Shown here piece by piece: positions 12,615 to 21,599 of a stretch of 64,000 bases of DNA. The stretch lies in NCBI GenBank assembly GCA_963728495.1, contig CAVSKI010000007.1, positions 62,001-126,000 on the forward strand, read 5' to 3'. Each line of letters opens with the position of its first letter. The stretch's first letter is position 1. Source of the DNA: JACVRW01 sp963728495 (lineage in GTDB: Bacteria > Actinomycetota > Thermoleophilia > Solirubrobacterales > Thermoleophilaceae). The position numbers and the translations under genes were made by a program. The notes under the pieces were generated by a model. That model was not told the DNA's origin. It made no database searches and saw nothing but the letters and a program-made list of their open reading frames with translations.

Positions 12615-14315
12615 GTGCTTCGCGCTGCCGTCACGTCGCCGCCGCGTACCGTTTCGCCGCAGGCGCCGACTGAATCGCCGACCCCGGGGCGGACCGAGGA
12701 AAAGCGGCCGTGGCATTCGCGAGTGGACTGGTGGCGGGTCGCGCCGGTCGCAATCGCCGTGGCGTTCGCCGTCGTCTACCTGATATGGCAGCCGCGCACG
12801 GTCGACCTGGCCGCGCACACCTTCCGGGCCGACCTGTTCGGCGAGGAGGGATTCACGATCTGGAACGGGCAGTGGTACGGCGGCCACCACACACCGGCCT
12901 ACTCCATCCTCTCGCCGCCGCTGGCATGGCTGCTCTCGCCACCGCTGGCGCTCGCACTGGCCGCCGTCGCCTCCGCCGCTCTGTTCGGCCCGCTGGCCCG
13001 CGGCGCCTTTGGCGAGGAACAGGCGCGCTGGGGCGCCATCTGGTTCGGAGTCGGTTCGGCCACGCTGCTGTTTACCGCGCGCCTTCCCTTCGCAATCGGT
13101 GTGGCATTCGGCTTGGCCGCACTGCTGGCCCTACAGCGCCGGCGCTATGGGTGGGCGGTCGTGTTCGCCGCTCTGTGCCCGCTGGGCAGCCCGGTGGCCG
13201 GGCTCTTCCTCGCCATGGCCGGGGGCGCCTTCGCACTCTCGGCAAGGGGGGACCGCACCAAGCGCATCGAGGGGCTGCTGATCGCGGCGGCCGCCTTCGT
13301 GCCGCCTGTGTTCCTCTCCTGGGCCTTTCCCGAGGGCGGCTGGGCGCCGTTCCCCATCACCGCCTATCTGCCTATCCCGGCCTTCATCGTGATCTCCCTG
13401 CTCGTTCTTCCGCGCGACCAGCGCGCGCTGCGCTGGGGACTGGTCCTCTACGGGATTGGATCGACGGTCGCGCTGCTGCTCGAGACGCCTATGGGCGGCA
13501 ACTCCGTTCGCCTGGGCGCGCTGTTCGGCGGGCCGGTGATGCTATGTGCGCTGTGGGGACAGCCGGCGATGCGCAAGCGCTGGCTGGCCTCGGTGCTGAT
13601 AGTGGGCTTCGTCGCGCTCGCTTTTTGGCAATGGTCTCCGGCGGTGCGCGACGTGACCAAGTACCTCGAGGATCCGGCGGCCAAGTCGGACTACTTCGAG
13701 CCGCTGCGGCAGTTCCTCTACACGCTGCGCGCGGGGGCGGACCAGCGGCGGGTGGAGATTCCGTTCACACGCAGCCACTGGGAGGGATCGGAGGTCGCGC
13801 TCGAGGCGCCGCTCGCCCGCGGCTGGCTGCGGCAGCTCGACACCGGGCTGCACCCGATTTTCTACAAGGGGGAGATCAACGAGCTCACGTACGCGAGCTG
13901 GCTGGCCGAGAACGCCGTGCGCTATGTCGCCCTGCCGAGCGCCAAGCCCGACAAGAGCTCCTACAGCGAGCGCGCACTGATCGAGAAGGGGCTGCCCTAT
14001 CTGCGGCTGCGCTGGAAGTCGGACGACTGGCGGGTCTTCGAGGTGCTGCTTCCCACCCCGATAGTGATTTCCCAAGGCGACGCCAACATCGTCCTCGAGC
14101 AGCTGCAGTCCGACGAGGTGCTGCTCGACGTCAAGAAGCCGGGGGAGGCAATCGTGCGCGTACGCTGGACGCCCTACTGGTACGCCGACAACGCCTGCGT
14201 GGAGCCCGACGATGACTGGACCCGGGTAATCGCCGACGAGGTTGGCTACGTTCGGCTGTCCACGCGCTTCTCGCCCGAGCGGCTGTTCTCACGCGGCCGC
14301 CGCTGCGACGACTAA
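12615..14315 (+). CDS. uncharacterised polytopic membrane protein
   Basis: A 566-residue protein with a charged cytoplasmic N-terminus (1-45). About ten hydrophobic segments lie between 45 and 335, and a soluble C-terminal domain of about 225 residues begins after WSPAVRDVTKYLED. The first outer loop carries DLFGEEGFTIWNGQWYGGHH, and the whole layout resembles membrane glycosyltransferases with an extracytoplasmic C-terminal domain. No defined motif identifies the reaction. The start is GTG 12615. A role in cell-envelope sugar transfer is a guess. Confidence 0.6.
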   Translation: MLRAAVTSPPRTVSPQAPTESPTPGRTEEKRPWHSRVDWWRVAPVAIAVAFAVVYLIWQPRTVDLAAHTFRADLFGEEGFTIWNGQWYGGHHTPAYSILSPPLAWLLSPPLALALAAVASAALFGPLARGAFGEEQARWGAIWFGVGSATLLFTARLPFAIGVAFGLAALLALQRRRYGWAVVFAALCPLGSPVAGLFLAMAGGAFALSARGDRTKRIEGLLIAAAAFVPPVFLSWAFPEGGWAPFPITAYLPIPAFIVISLLVLPRDQRALRWGLVLYGIGSTVALLLETPMGGNSVRLGALFGGPVMLCALWGQPAMRKRWLASVLIVGFVALAFWQWSPAVRDVTKYLEDPAAKSDYFEPLRQFLYTLRAGADQRRVEIPFTRSHWEGSEVALEAPLARGWLRQLDTGLHPIFYKGEINELTYASWLAENAVRYVALPSAKPDKSSYSERALIEKGLPYLRLRWKSDDWRVFEVLLPTPIVISQGDANIVLEQLQSDEVLLDVKKPGEAIVRVRWTPYWYADNACVEPDDDWTRVIADEVGYVRLSTRFSPERLFSRGRRCDD

Positions 14316-14434
14316 TTCGCTAGCGTTTCCGCCGCTCGGCCGGAGTGGCCGGGCCTCGAACAAGCGGTGCAAGCGCTCGCAGGTCGTTGCCCAGCAACCT
14401 TCCGCGTCGCAGCACAGAAAACGTGGGAGGACCC

Positions 14435-14638
14435 ATGGCAAACGGAACCGTCAAGTGGTTCAGCGATGACAAGGGCTTCGGCTTCATCACGCCCGACGAT
14501 CAGGGCAAGGACCTGTTCGTGCATCACAGCGACATCGAGAGCGAAGGCTTTCGGACCCTCGCAGAGGGCGCGCGCGTCGAGTACGAGTCACAGCCGGGGG
14601 ACAAGGGCCCCAAGGCCGTGAACGTCCGGACCGTCTAA
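14435..14638 (+). CDS. cspA: cold-shock protein (CspA family)
   Basis: A 67-residue single-domain OB-fold RNA/DNA chaperone. RNP1 is KGFGFITP and RNP2 is LFVHHSDI; the start NGTVKWF is canonical. ATG 14435 is preceded by GGGAGG at about 14425-14430. About 120 nt separate it from the upstream gene, so a structured 5' leader controlling cold-dependent translation, as known for cspA mRNAs, is possible but not demonstrated here. Converges with the desaturase gene, overlapping by 4 bases. Confidence 0.95.
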   Translation: MANGTVKWFSDDKGFGFITPDDQGKDLFVHHSDIESEGFRTLAEGARVEYESQPGDKGPKAVNVRTV

Positions 14639-15604
14639 CTAACTGCGCGCTCTTCGGCCAGGAGTGCCTTTCGGCGCTCCTGGCGCTCGCGGTCCACGCG
14701 GACCACGTCCCAGACCAGGCCGACCCTCTCCATGGCGCGGATCAGCAGCGCCGACCAGTCGAGCTCCCACTTGCGCATGCCGTGCTCAGCTGAGGTGGGG
14801 AAGGCATGGTGGTTGTTGTGCCAGCTCTCCCCGAACGAGAAGGGTGCGAGCCACAGCAGGTTGCGGGACTCGTCGTCGGTCTCGAAGCGCCGGCGTCCGA
14901 AGAAGTGGCAAAGCGAGTTGATGCTGAAGGTCACGTGATGCACCACGAGCATCCGCACGGCGCCGCCCCAGAGCAGACCGGTCAGGCCGGCGTAAAGCGA
15001 GCCGCCGATCGCCCAACCCAGCAGGAAGGAGGCCGCGAGCCCGCCAATGACCCAGTAGACGAACTTGCGGTCGACGAACTCGACGATCGGATCGTCGATC
15101 AGGTCACGCGCGTAGCGGCGGCGCAGGCCTCGCTGGGTATGGATGAACAGCCAGCCGACGTGCGCGTGGAGGAGTCCCTTGAACGCGCCGCGGAAGCCGA
15201 CCCCATGATCGACGTGGGGGCTGTGCGGATCGCCCTCTTGGTCGGCGAAGGTGTGGTGCTTGCGATGGTCGGCGACCCAGGAGATGACCGGGCCCTCGAT
15301 CGCGGCCGAACCGAGCACGGCCAGGGTTGCCCGCACCGGCCGGCTCGTCTTGAAGCTGCGGTGAGTGAAGTGGCGGTGGAAGCCGACGGTGATTCCGAAC
15401 CCGGTGGCCACGTACATGATCGCGAACACGACGACGTCGCTCCAGCGCAGGAAATCGCCCCAGACCTGCCAAACGACCAAGCCGAGCGCGAGAATCGGAA
15501 CAGCGGTCACGATCCCGGTGGCGATGCGATCCCGCGTCTCGTTGAGGACAGGTTCGACGTCGTCCCGCTGCAGGAATCTTGGTGCTGCTGACCGCTGTGC
15601 TCAT
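14635..15604 (-). CDS. membrane fatty-acid desaturase (one frameshift)
   Basis: Acyl-CoA delta-9-type desaturase using a di-iron centre. All three histidine boxes are present: HRHFTH, DHRKHH and ESWHNNHH. Paired membrane helices precede and follow the boxes. An in-frame GTG at 15510 would give 291 residues, but the frame continues upstream into FLQRDDVEPVLNETRD. ATG 15604 (MSTAVSSTKI) lies in the neighbouring frame; removing one C near 15567 joins them into a 322-residue protein of usual size. I therefore prefer 15604. Convergent with cspA, an interesting pairing since both act in cold adaptation. Confidence 0.85.
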
Positions 15605-15685
15605 CGGAAGTACCTACCCTGCCGCGTCGATTCGATACACCTGGGAGTACGGACAGCCCCACTACAGGGCGCCCAGGTCTCTCGC

Positions 15686-15691
15686 TAGGCT
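15686..15691 (+). promoter_or_regulatory. putative -10 box TAGGCT of the inositol-lipid operon
   Basis: TAGGCT ends 6 nt before GTG 15698, the first gene of the operon. No ribosome-binding site is present. Confidence 0.45.
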
Positions 15692-15697
15692 AGCGGC

Positions 15698-16502
15698 GTG
15701 CCTCGCTCACACCCGTTGTATCGCCAGTGGGTGCGCATCTGGCGCCTGAGCGGCCGCTGGCTTCCGAGTGGCTGGCTCGACGCCATTCGCCAGCTGGCCC
15801 TGTTCGCCGGGGCGTACTACCTGTACCGGATCGTGCGCGGCTTCGTCGACGGCCAGGCCGGCCTGGCCTTCGAGAACGCGCGCGCGCTGGTGGACATCGA
15901 GCGTACGCTGGGCCTGTTCTTCGAGCCCGGGCTGCAGGCCTGGACGCGCGGACAGGACGTGGCTGCTCGTGTTCGCAAACTGGATGTACGTCAATTCGCA
16001 CTTCGTGATCACGACGACCTTCCTGATCTGGCTCTACATCGCCCGCAATCACGCCTTCTACTACGTGCGCAACATGTTCATGGTGGCCATGGGCCTCGCG
16101 CTCGTGCTCTACGTCGCGTTCCCCACGGCGCCGCCGCGCTTCATGCCCGAGTGGGGGTTCACGGACACCGTCGCCACGTTCGTCGGTGAGGGCGCGGAGA
16201 GCAGCGCCAACGTGCTCTACAACCCCTACGCCGCGGTGCCCAGCATGCACGTGGCCTTCGCCCTGATGATCTCCATCCCCGCCCTGTTCCTCGTCCGCAA
16301 CCGGGTTTTGAGGGCGCTATGGGCCGCCTACCCGGCGGTGGTCACGTTCGTGGTGATGGCCACCGGCAACCACTTCTGGCTCGACGCCGCGCTCGGCGCG
16401 CTCGTGGCCGCGGCCGCCGCCTCGGCCGCCTCCTATGGCTTCGCTCGCGCACGACCGGAGGCCTGGGCCTGGCGCACGGCGGGAGCTCGAGTCACGGCGT
16501 GA
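15698..16502 (+). CDS. PAP2-superfamily membrane phosphatase/phosphotransferase (one frameshift)
   Basis: Integral membrane phosphatase-fold enzyme of about 267 residues after correction, resembling Aur1/inositol-phosphotransferase-type PAP2 proteins. The active-site motifs are AVPSMHVAF (motif 2, catalytic His) and TGNHFWLDAALG (motif 3), with FPTAPPRFMPEWG before them. The frame breaks at about 15957-15960 after LQAWTRGQD; removing one G continues into WLLVFANWMYVNSHF. The stop overlaps the GTG of the PI-phosphate synthase (GTGA). Coupling to that gene makes dephosphorylation of phosphatidylinositol phosphate an attractive role, which is inference. Confidence 0.82.
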
Positions 16503-17158
16503 GCGACGGACTCGACCAGCGCGCCCGCCGCCCCCGCGGCAACGGGCGCAGCGGATCCCTGACAGCCGCCGAGGTGCGGACGCTCGCTCGCAGCCGGCTG
16601 ATCGAGTCCCGGCTCACGCCGAACGCGATCTCGATCACCGGCCTGATCGGCAACCTGATCGCCGCCTTCCTGATCCTCCAGGAGCACTTCGTGCTCGCGG
16701 CCATCGCGTTCATCCTCGGCTCGCTCTGCGACATGATGGACGGCCGCTACTCGCGCATGTCGGGCAAGGGCAGCCCCTTCGGCGCGTTCCTCGACTCGAC
16801 GCTCGACCGAATCGAGGAAGGCGTGGTTCTGGCCGCCGTGGCCACCTGGTTCGCCAAGAACTCCAACGACATCGCCGTGGGGGCAACAGTGCTCACCGTG
16901 GTCGGCTCGTACATGGTGTCCTACACGCGCGCTCGCGCGGAGGCGCTGGGCGTGGAATGCAAGGTCGGAATCGCCTCACGGGCGGTGCGCGTTGTCATAC
17001 TCTCTGCCGGCCTGTTGTTCGCGGCAGGCGAGATCGTTCCCGATTTCGATCTTCTCGAGCCGGCCATCTACGCGATGGCCGCCCTCACCATCTTCACCAC
17101 CTTCCAGCGGGTGTTCCACGTACGGAAACAGCTGGCCGCAGTCGCGCCCCCCGTGTAA
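16499..17158 (+). CDS. pgsA: CDP-alcohol phosphatidyltransferase, probable phosphatidylinositol-phosphate synthase
   Basis: Transfers a phosphatidyl group from CDP-diacylglycerol to an alcohol acceptor; with ino1 next door the acceptor is most likely inositol 3-phosphate. The family signature D-x2-D-G-x2-(A)-R-x8-G-x3-D-x3-D is seen as CDMMDGRYSRMSG ... FGAFLDSTLD, with Ser replacing the usual Ala. At 219 residues and about six membrane helices it matches actinobacterial PIP synthases. GTG 16499 overlaps the PAP2 stop. Archaetidyl or glycerol phosphate acceptors are less likely alternatives. Confidence 0.88.
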   Translation: MSDGLDQRARRPRGNGRSGSLTAAEVRTLARSRLIESRLTPNAISITGLIGNLIAAFLILQEHFVLAAIAFILGSLCDMMDGRYSRMSGKGSPFGAFLDSTLDRIEEGVVLAAVATWFAKNSNDIAVGATVLTVVGSYMVSYTRARAEALGVECKVGIASRAVRVVILSAGLLFAAGEIVPDFDLLEPAIYAMAALTIFTTFQRVFHVRKQLAAVAPPV

Positions 17159-17241
17159 CGGATAGGGGTCCCGCGGGGTTCTTTTCGTACCGGCCTTCCT
17201 GCCCCTGGGAAGGTCGTTTCCTTGAAGCAGGAGGCTTTGCA

Positions 17242-18420
17242 GTGACCGAGATAACTTCTTCCTTGACCAACGGCGGATCGCGCTATCAGAGCGAAAAGGT
17301 GCGCGTGGCCATCGTCGGCGTGGGCAACTGCGCCTCGTCCTTCGTGCAGGGCGTCCAGTTCTACCGCGACGCCGATCCAGCCCGGGACGTGCCCGGGCTC
17401 ATGCACGTAGACCTGGGTGGCTACCACGTCCGCGACATCGAGTTCACGGCGGCGTTCGACATCGACGCCGACAAGGTGGGCAAGGACCTGTCCGAGGCAA
17501 TCTGGGCGGGTCAGAACAACACGATCAAGTTCGCCGACGTGCCCCATCTGGACGTGCCCGTCTACCGCGGCATGACCCACGACGGCCTCGGCAAGTACCT
17601 GAAGGAGAAGATCACCAAGGCGCCCGGGAGCACCGACGACATCGTCGGCATCCTCCAGGAGACCAAGACCGACGTGGTGGTCTCCTACCTCCCGGTGGGC
17701 TCGGAGCTCGCGACCAAGTGGTACGTCGAGCAGGTGCTCGAGGCCGGCTGCGGCTTCGTCAACTGCATCCCGGTGTTCATCGCCCAGGAGGACTACTGGG
17801 CCGAGCGCTTCCGCAAGAAGGGCCTGCCCATCATCGGCGATGACATCAAGTCCCAGGTGGGCGCCACGATCGTGCATCGCAGCATGGCGCGCCTGTTCCA
17901 CGAGCGCGGAGTCAAGCTCAAGCGGACCTCGCAGCTCAACGTGGGCGGCAACATGGACTTCTACAACATGCTCGAGCGCGAGCGCCTGGAGTCCAAGAAG
18001 ATCTCCAAGACGCAGGCCGTGACGTCGATCATGGGCACCGAGCTGCCGGCCGACGACGTTCACGTCGGGCCGTCGGACTACGTCCCGTGGCTGACCGACC
18101 GCAAGTGGGCGCATATCCGTCTCGAGGGCGAGGCCTTCGGCGACGTGCCGCTGATCGCGGAGATGAAGCTCGAGGTCTGGGATTCGCCCAACTCGGCCGG
18201 CATCGTGACCGACGCCGTGCGCTGCTGCAAGCTCGCGCTCAATCACGGCTTGGGTGGACCGATCGAGGGGCCCAGCTCCTATCTCATGAAGTCGCCGCCC
18301 AACCAGGTGCCCGACCCGGTAGCGCGGGAAATGACCGAGGACTTCATCGCGGAGTACTCGGGCGCGCCGAAGCTGCCGGGCAAGCCGAAGGTGAAGGTGG
18401 AGGCGGCAGCGGAGAACTGA
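17242..18420 (+). CDS. ino1: inositol-3-phosphate synthase
   Basis: NAD-dependent conversion of glucose 6-phosphate to myo-inositol 3-phosphate. The Rossmann entry is VAIVGVGNCASSFVQG; the active-site region carries GDDIKSQVGATI, QLNVGGNMDF and the conserved Lys/Asp residues of the actinobacterial type. The 392-residue length fits. GTG 17242 has a strong AGGAGG at 17228-17233. It supplies inositol phosphate for the PIP synthase 83 bp upstream. A perfect hairpin follows the stop. Confidence 0.95.
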   Translation: MTEITSSLTNGGSRYQSEKVRVAIVGVGNCASSFVQGVQFYRDADPARDVPGLMHVDLGGYHVRDIEFTAAFDIDADKVGKDLSEAIWAGQNNTIKFADVPHLDVPVYRGMTHDGLGKYLKEKITKAPGSTDDIVGILQETKTDVVVSYLPVGSELATKWYVEQVLEAGCGFVNCIPVFIAQEDYWAERFRKKGLPIIGDDIKSQVGATIVHRSMARLFHERGVKLKRTSQLNVGGNMDFYNMLERERLESKKISKTQAVTSIMGTELPADDVHVGPSDYVPWLTDRKWAHIRLEGEAFGDVPLIAEMKLEVWDSPNSAGIVTDAVRCCKLALNHGLGGPIEGPSSYLMKSPPNQVPDPVAREMTEDFIAEYSGAPKLPGKPKVKVEAAAEN

Positions 18421-18442
18421 CCGGCGGGGAGGCTTGGCGCAA

Positions 18443-18463
18443 GCACCCGGCTCGGCCGGGTGC
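18443..18463 (+). terminator. GC-rich hairpin after ino1
   Basis: GCACCCGGC (18443-18451) and its exact inverse GCCGGGTGC (18455-18463) enclose a 3-nt loop. There is no T-run, so it could be a Rho-independent-like brake or an mRNA-stabilising stem between ino1 and the GT-PHP gene. Confidence 0.45.
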
Positions 18464-18487
18464 GCAGCGAGGAATAACCTGCGCGAT

Positions 18488-20318
18488 GTGGCGTTCTCCA
18501 TCGCGCAGGTAACCCCCTGGCCCTGGGAGCAGCACCACGAGGTCAACCGGTTCGTCGAGCGACTCTCGGATGAGCTGTGTACGCGCGGGCACCGCGTGGT
18601 CGTGGTAGCGCCCTCGGACTCGCGCGAGCTGGTCCGCGAGGGGCGCGCCAAGGTGGGGGAGCTGCGCACGAACGCGGACGCGCTCTGGGCCGAGCCGGGC
18701 TGCGCCACCGTCGTGGCCGTCGGACAGTCGCTGCCCTTCCGTCGCGGCGGCTCGGTCTCCCTGCCCCTCGACGTCTCACGCACGCTGGAGGACCTGCTCG
18801 ACCGCGTTGACCTCGATTTCGTGCACGTGCACGAGCCGTTCGCGCCCAGCGCCGCCTCGGCCGCGCTGCGCCATTCTCGCGCGCTGAATGTGGGGACCTT
18901 TCACTCGGCCACCGAGCGCTTCGTCTCCACGCAGGTGGCGCGCAAGGTGGTGGAGCGTCTGTTCGGGCGCCTCGACGGCCGCACGGCCAGCTTCGCGGCC
19001 ACCCGCGACCTGATGGACCGCTACTTCCCGGGCGACTACCGCGTGATCCCACCCGGGGCGGACCTACTCCAGCGGCCCGGGCGGAGTGAGCCTCCGGAGA
19101 TCGTGTTCTCCGCCGAGGAGGAGCGTGGCGCGCTGCGGCTTTTCCTGCGCGCGCTTCGCCGGCTTCCCGTCGAGCTCGATTGGCGGGCGACGATCTGGCT
19201 GCGCGAGCCGGCGTCGGCACCCACGATCAGCCTGTCGCGGCGCCTGCGCGAGCGGGTGAGCCTGGCGGGCCCGGCTGACGGTTCGGAGGCCCAGCATCTG
19301 GCGCGGGCGACGATTGCCGTGGCCGCATCTTCGGGCACCGCACCGGCACCGCAGCTGGTGCTGCGCGCGCTCGCGGGCGGCGCCGTGCCCGTGGTCACGC
19401 GCCTGCCCCAGTACGAGGAGGCGCTGCGCGAGGGGGAGCTCGGACTGCTGTTCGAGCCTCGCGACGCGCTCACCCTGTCCGCCCAGCTCGAACGCCTCAT
19501 CTCCGATCCCGCGCTGGTGGACGGCTACGCGCGCCGCATCGAGGCGGTGCACGCACAGCTCGAGTGGTCGCACACGGCCGACGGTTTCGAGGCGCTCTTC
19601 GAAGAGATCGCCGCGCGCCGCCACGGCAACGGCAGCGCGACGGTGCAGAAGCGACTCGCCGAGCGCCCCTTCATCCACGTCGACCTGCACATGCACACAG
19701 ACCATTCGCCCGACTGCGCGACGCCGGTGGACACGCTTCTGGACACCGCGAAGAAGGTGGGCCTGGACGCGATCGCCATCACCGACCACAACGAGGTGTC
19801 GGGCGCGCTCGAGGCGCGTGAACGCGCCGACGGCATCAAGGTCATCGTGGCCGAGGAGGTCAAGACCGCCGACCAGGGCGAGGTGATCGGGCTGTTCATC
19901 GAGGAGAAGATCCCGCGCGGCCTGACGCTGCAGGAGACGATCGCGGAGATCCGGCGCCAGGGTGGGCCTGGTCTACGTCCCCCATCCCTTCGACCGAATG
20001 CATGCCGTGCCCGACTACGAACACATGCTGGCCGTGGTGAGCGACATCGATGCCATCGAGGTGTTCAACCCGCGCGTGGCCTTCTCCGCCTTCAACGAGG
20101 AGGCCGCCCGATTCGCAGCCAAATACCGCGTGGTGGCGGGCGCGGGCTCGGACTCCCACGTGGCCCAGGGTCTGGGCTCGGTCAAGATCCGGATGCACGA
20201 CTTCGACGGCCCCGAGGAGTTCCTGGAGTCGCTGCGCGACGCCGACATCGTGCGTAAGAAGCAGTCGCTTCTCTACGTCCAGGCCCTCAAGTTCATCCAG
20301 ACGCGCGGCAAGAAGTGA
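18488..20318 (+). CDS. glycosyltransferase (GT4-like) fused to a PHP phosphoesterase domain (one frameshift)
   Basis: About 609 residues after correction. Residues 1-375 look like a GT-B glycosyltransferase of the GT4 type: N-terminal QHHEVNRFVERLSDEL, HVHEPFAPSAA, and the donor-side ALAGGAVPVVTRLPQYEEAL. Residues about 395-609 form a PHP metal-dependent phosphoesterase with HVDLHMHTDHS, ITDHNEVSG, GEVIGLF, YVPHPFDR and GAGSDSHV. The frame breaks at about 19961-19967 (GGTGGGCC, one G too many). GTG 18488 is preferred; an in-frame codon at 18434 would add 18 unlikely residues. It follows ino1, suggesting action on an inositol-phosphate compound. Confidence 0.8.
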
Positions 20319-20971
20319 TGCGCGCAAAAGGAGCCCCCGCCGATCCGTCAAATCCCCCGGGACAGATGCCCGCCACCGATGACGAGATCCGCGAGAAGTA
20401 CCTGGAGCGGGCGATCCGCGAGCTCAACCAGCTCACCCGGGAAATCCAGAACTGCGACCACTGCCCGCGGGGCAACCTGATGCCGGTGCTCGGCTCCGGG
20501 CACCCGCAGGCCGACATCATGCTGCTCAAGTTCATCCCGATGCCCTCGGAGATCGAGGAGGGCGTGGCCTTCTACGGGCGCGCGGGCAGCGCGCTCATGA
20601 AGAGCTTCAAGCGGCTCGGCATCGATCCGCTGGCGGTATACGGGACGGTCTTCGTCAAGTGCCCGGTGGGCGACAGCGACCTGTCGGCCCCCGAGTGCCG
20701 GGCACGCGTGCTCGAGGAGTTCGCGATCGTCGCGCCGCGCATCGTCGTGGTGATGGGCGAGGAAGCGCTCGACGAGCTCAACCTGCTGGGCGTGCCGCTC
20801 GGCCGCGAGATCGAGGCGAGACCGGGCGAGATCCAGCGTCTCACCCCTTCCTGCGACGCTCTCTACGTGCCCGACATCGACCGCTCGCTGGACGAGGAAC
20901 GCGCCAAACGCGGCTTCTGGGGAGCCTTCCGCGCTCTCGGCGAGTGGTACGCGGACTTCCCTCCGTACTGA
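20318..20971 (+). CDS. uracil-DNA-glycosylase-superfamily protein lacking the motif-II His
   Basis: A 217-residue protein of the family 4/5 uracil-DNA glycosylase fold. An N-terminal CDHC pair (near residue 48) matches the first half of the Fe-S ligand set. GSGHPQADIMLLKFIP and YGRAGSALMKSFKRLGI match motif I and the following helix, and VFVKCPVGDSDLSAPECRARV matches the usual KCRPP region. The expected THPS-type motif near the C-terminus is replaced by VPDIDRSLDEE, so base-excision activity is doubtful. ATG 20318 overlaps the GT-PHP stop (TGATG), so it is coupled to that gene. Confidence 0.75.
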   Translation: MRAKGAPADPSNPPGQMPATDDEIREKYLERAIRELNQLTREIQNCDHCPRGNLMPVLGSGHPQADIMLLKFIPMPSEIEEGVAFYGRAGSALMKSFKRLGIDPLAVYGTVFVKCPVGDSDLSAPECRARVLEEFAIVAPRIVVVMGEEALDELNLLGVPLGREIEARPGEIQRLTPSCDALYVPDIDRSLDEERAKRGFWGAFRALGEWYADFPPY

Positions 20972-20985
20972 GGAGCTTCAGGCGA

Positions 20986-20991
20986 TAGGCT
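20986..20991 (+). promoter_or_regulatory. putative -10 box TAGGCT
   Basis: TAGGCT ends 6 nt before ATG 20998. A weak GAGGAG-like stretch lies further upstream (about 20971) but too far to act as ribosome-binding site. Confidence 0.45.
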
Positions 20992-20997
20992 GCGCGC

Positions 20998-21420
20998 ATG
21001 GCCGAAACGGCCCGGGTGCTCGTGGTCGCGAACCGCACGGCGGAGTCGCCGGAGTTGCTCAACGCGCTTCAAGAGCGCGCCGGCCGCGGCCCCTGTGAAC
21101 TCACCCTGCTGGTACCGCAAACCCCGCACGGGCTGGCCTGGGCCGCGGATCCCGACGCCGGCCAGGAGGAGGCCGAAAGCCACCGTCAAGCGTTCATCGA
21201 CGAGCTTCGCCAGGAGGGCATCCCCCTCGCCGAGGCGAAGGTGGGGGACGGTGATCCGCTGGCCGCGATCCAGGACGAATGCAACTTCAACGACTACGAC
21301 GAGCTGATCGTCTCCACCCTCCCGCTGAGGATGTCCAAGTGGCTCAAGGTGGATCTGCCCAGCAAGGCGCGCGCGGCCACCGGGCTCCCCGTCAGCCATG
21401 TGGTGGGAAGCGAGAAGTGA
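20998..21420 (+). CDS. uncharacterised protein with a UspA-like fold
   Basis: A 140-residue cytoplasmic protein. The N-terminal strand RVLVVANRTAES, the central acidic helix (about 58-80), and the C-terminal YDELIVSTLPLRMSKWLKVDLPSKA plus GLPVSHV match the order of elements in universal stress proteins. The usual GxxG(x9)G(S/T) nucleotide loop is not evident. It is coupled to the next small gene by TGATG. Function unknown. Confidence 0.65.
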   Translation: MAETARVLVVANRTAESPELLNALQERAGRGPCELTLLVPQTPHGLAWAADPDAGQEEAESHRQAFIDELRQEGIPLAEAKVGDGDPLAAIQDECNFNDYDELIVSTLPLRMSKWLKVDLPSKARAATGLPVSHVVGSEK

Positions 21421-21599
21421 TGGAACTCGAAGAGCAGGAAGGCGTCGACCCGGTCATCGAGCGCAAGTGCGCCGAGTGCGGAGCCACGCTGACCGAGTCG
21501 GAGATCAAGGCCGCGCTCGAGACCGAGGGCCCGTTCCTGTGCACCGTGCATGCGAACGAGCAGGTTGCGGTCGAAGACGACGCCGGCGCGCCCGGCTAG
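21420..21599 (+). CDS. 59-residue acidic protein with a CxxC knuckle
   Basis: Starts at ATG 21420 overlapping the previous stop and ends at TAG 21597-21599. It contains KCAECGATLTESEIKAAL, a single CxxC knuckle, and a further Cys in FLCTVH, which together could bind one metal ion. The remainder is acidic and probably disordered. Its stop overlaps that of the convergent methyltransferase gene (CTAG). Coupling suggests it partners the UspA-like protein; function unknown. Confidence 0.6.
   Translation: MELEEQEGVDPVIERKCAECGATLTESEIKAALETEGPFLCTVHANEQVAVEDDAGAPG

Noticed and set aside
16435..17241. An upstream extension of the ino1 frame through the PIP synthase gene
   Set aside because: AGGAGG and GTG at 17242 give the normal Ino1 N-terminus; the extension is Arg/Pro-rich out-of-frame text.
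19955..19970. Programmed +1 frameshifting in the GT-PHP gene
   Set aside because: There is no slippery site with a downstream structure that fits, and similar one-base gains occur in many unrelated genes of the window, which points to sequence error.
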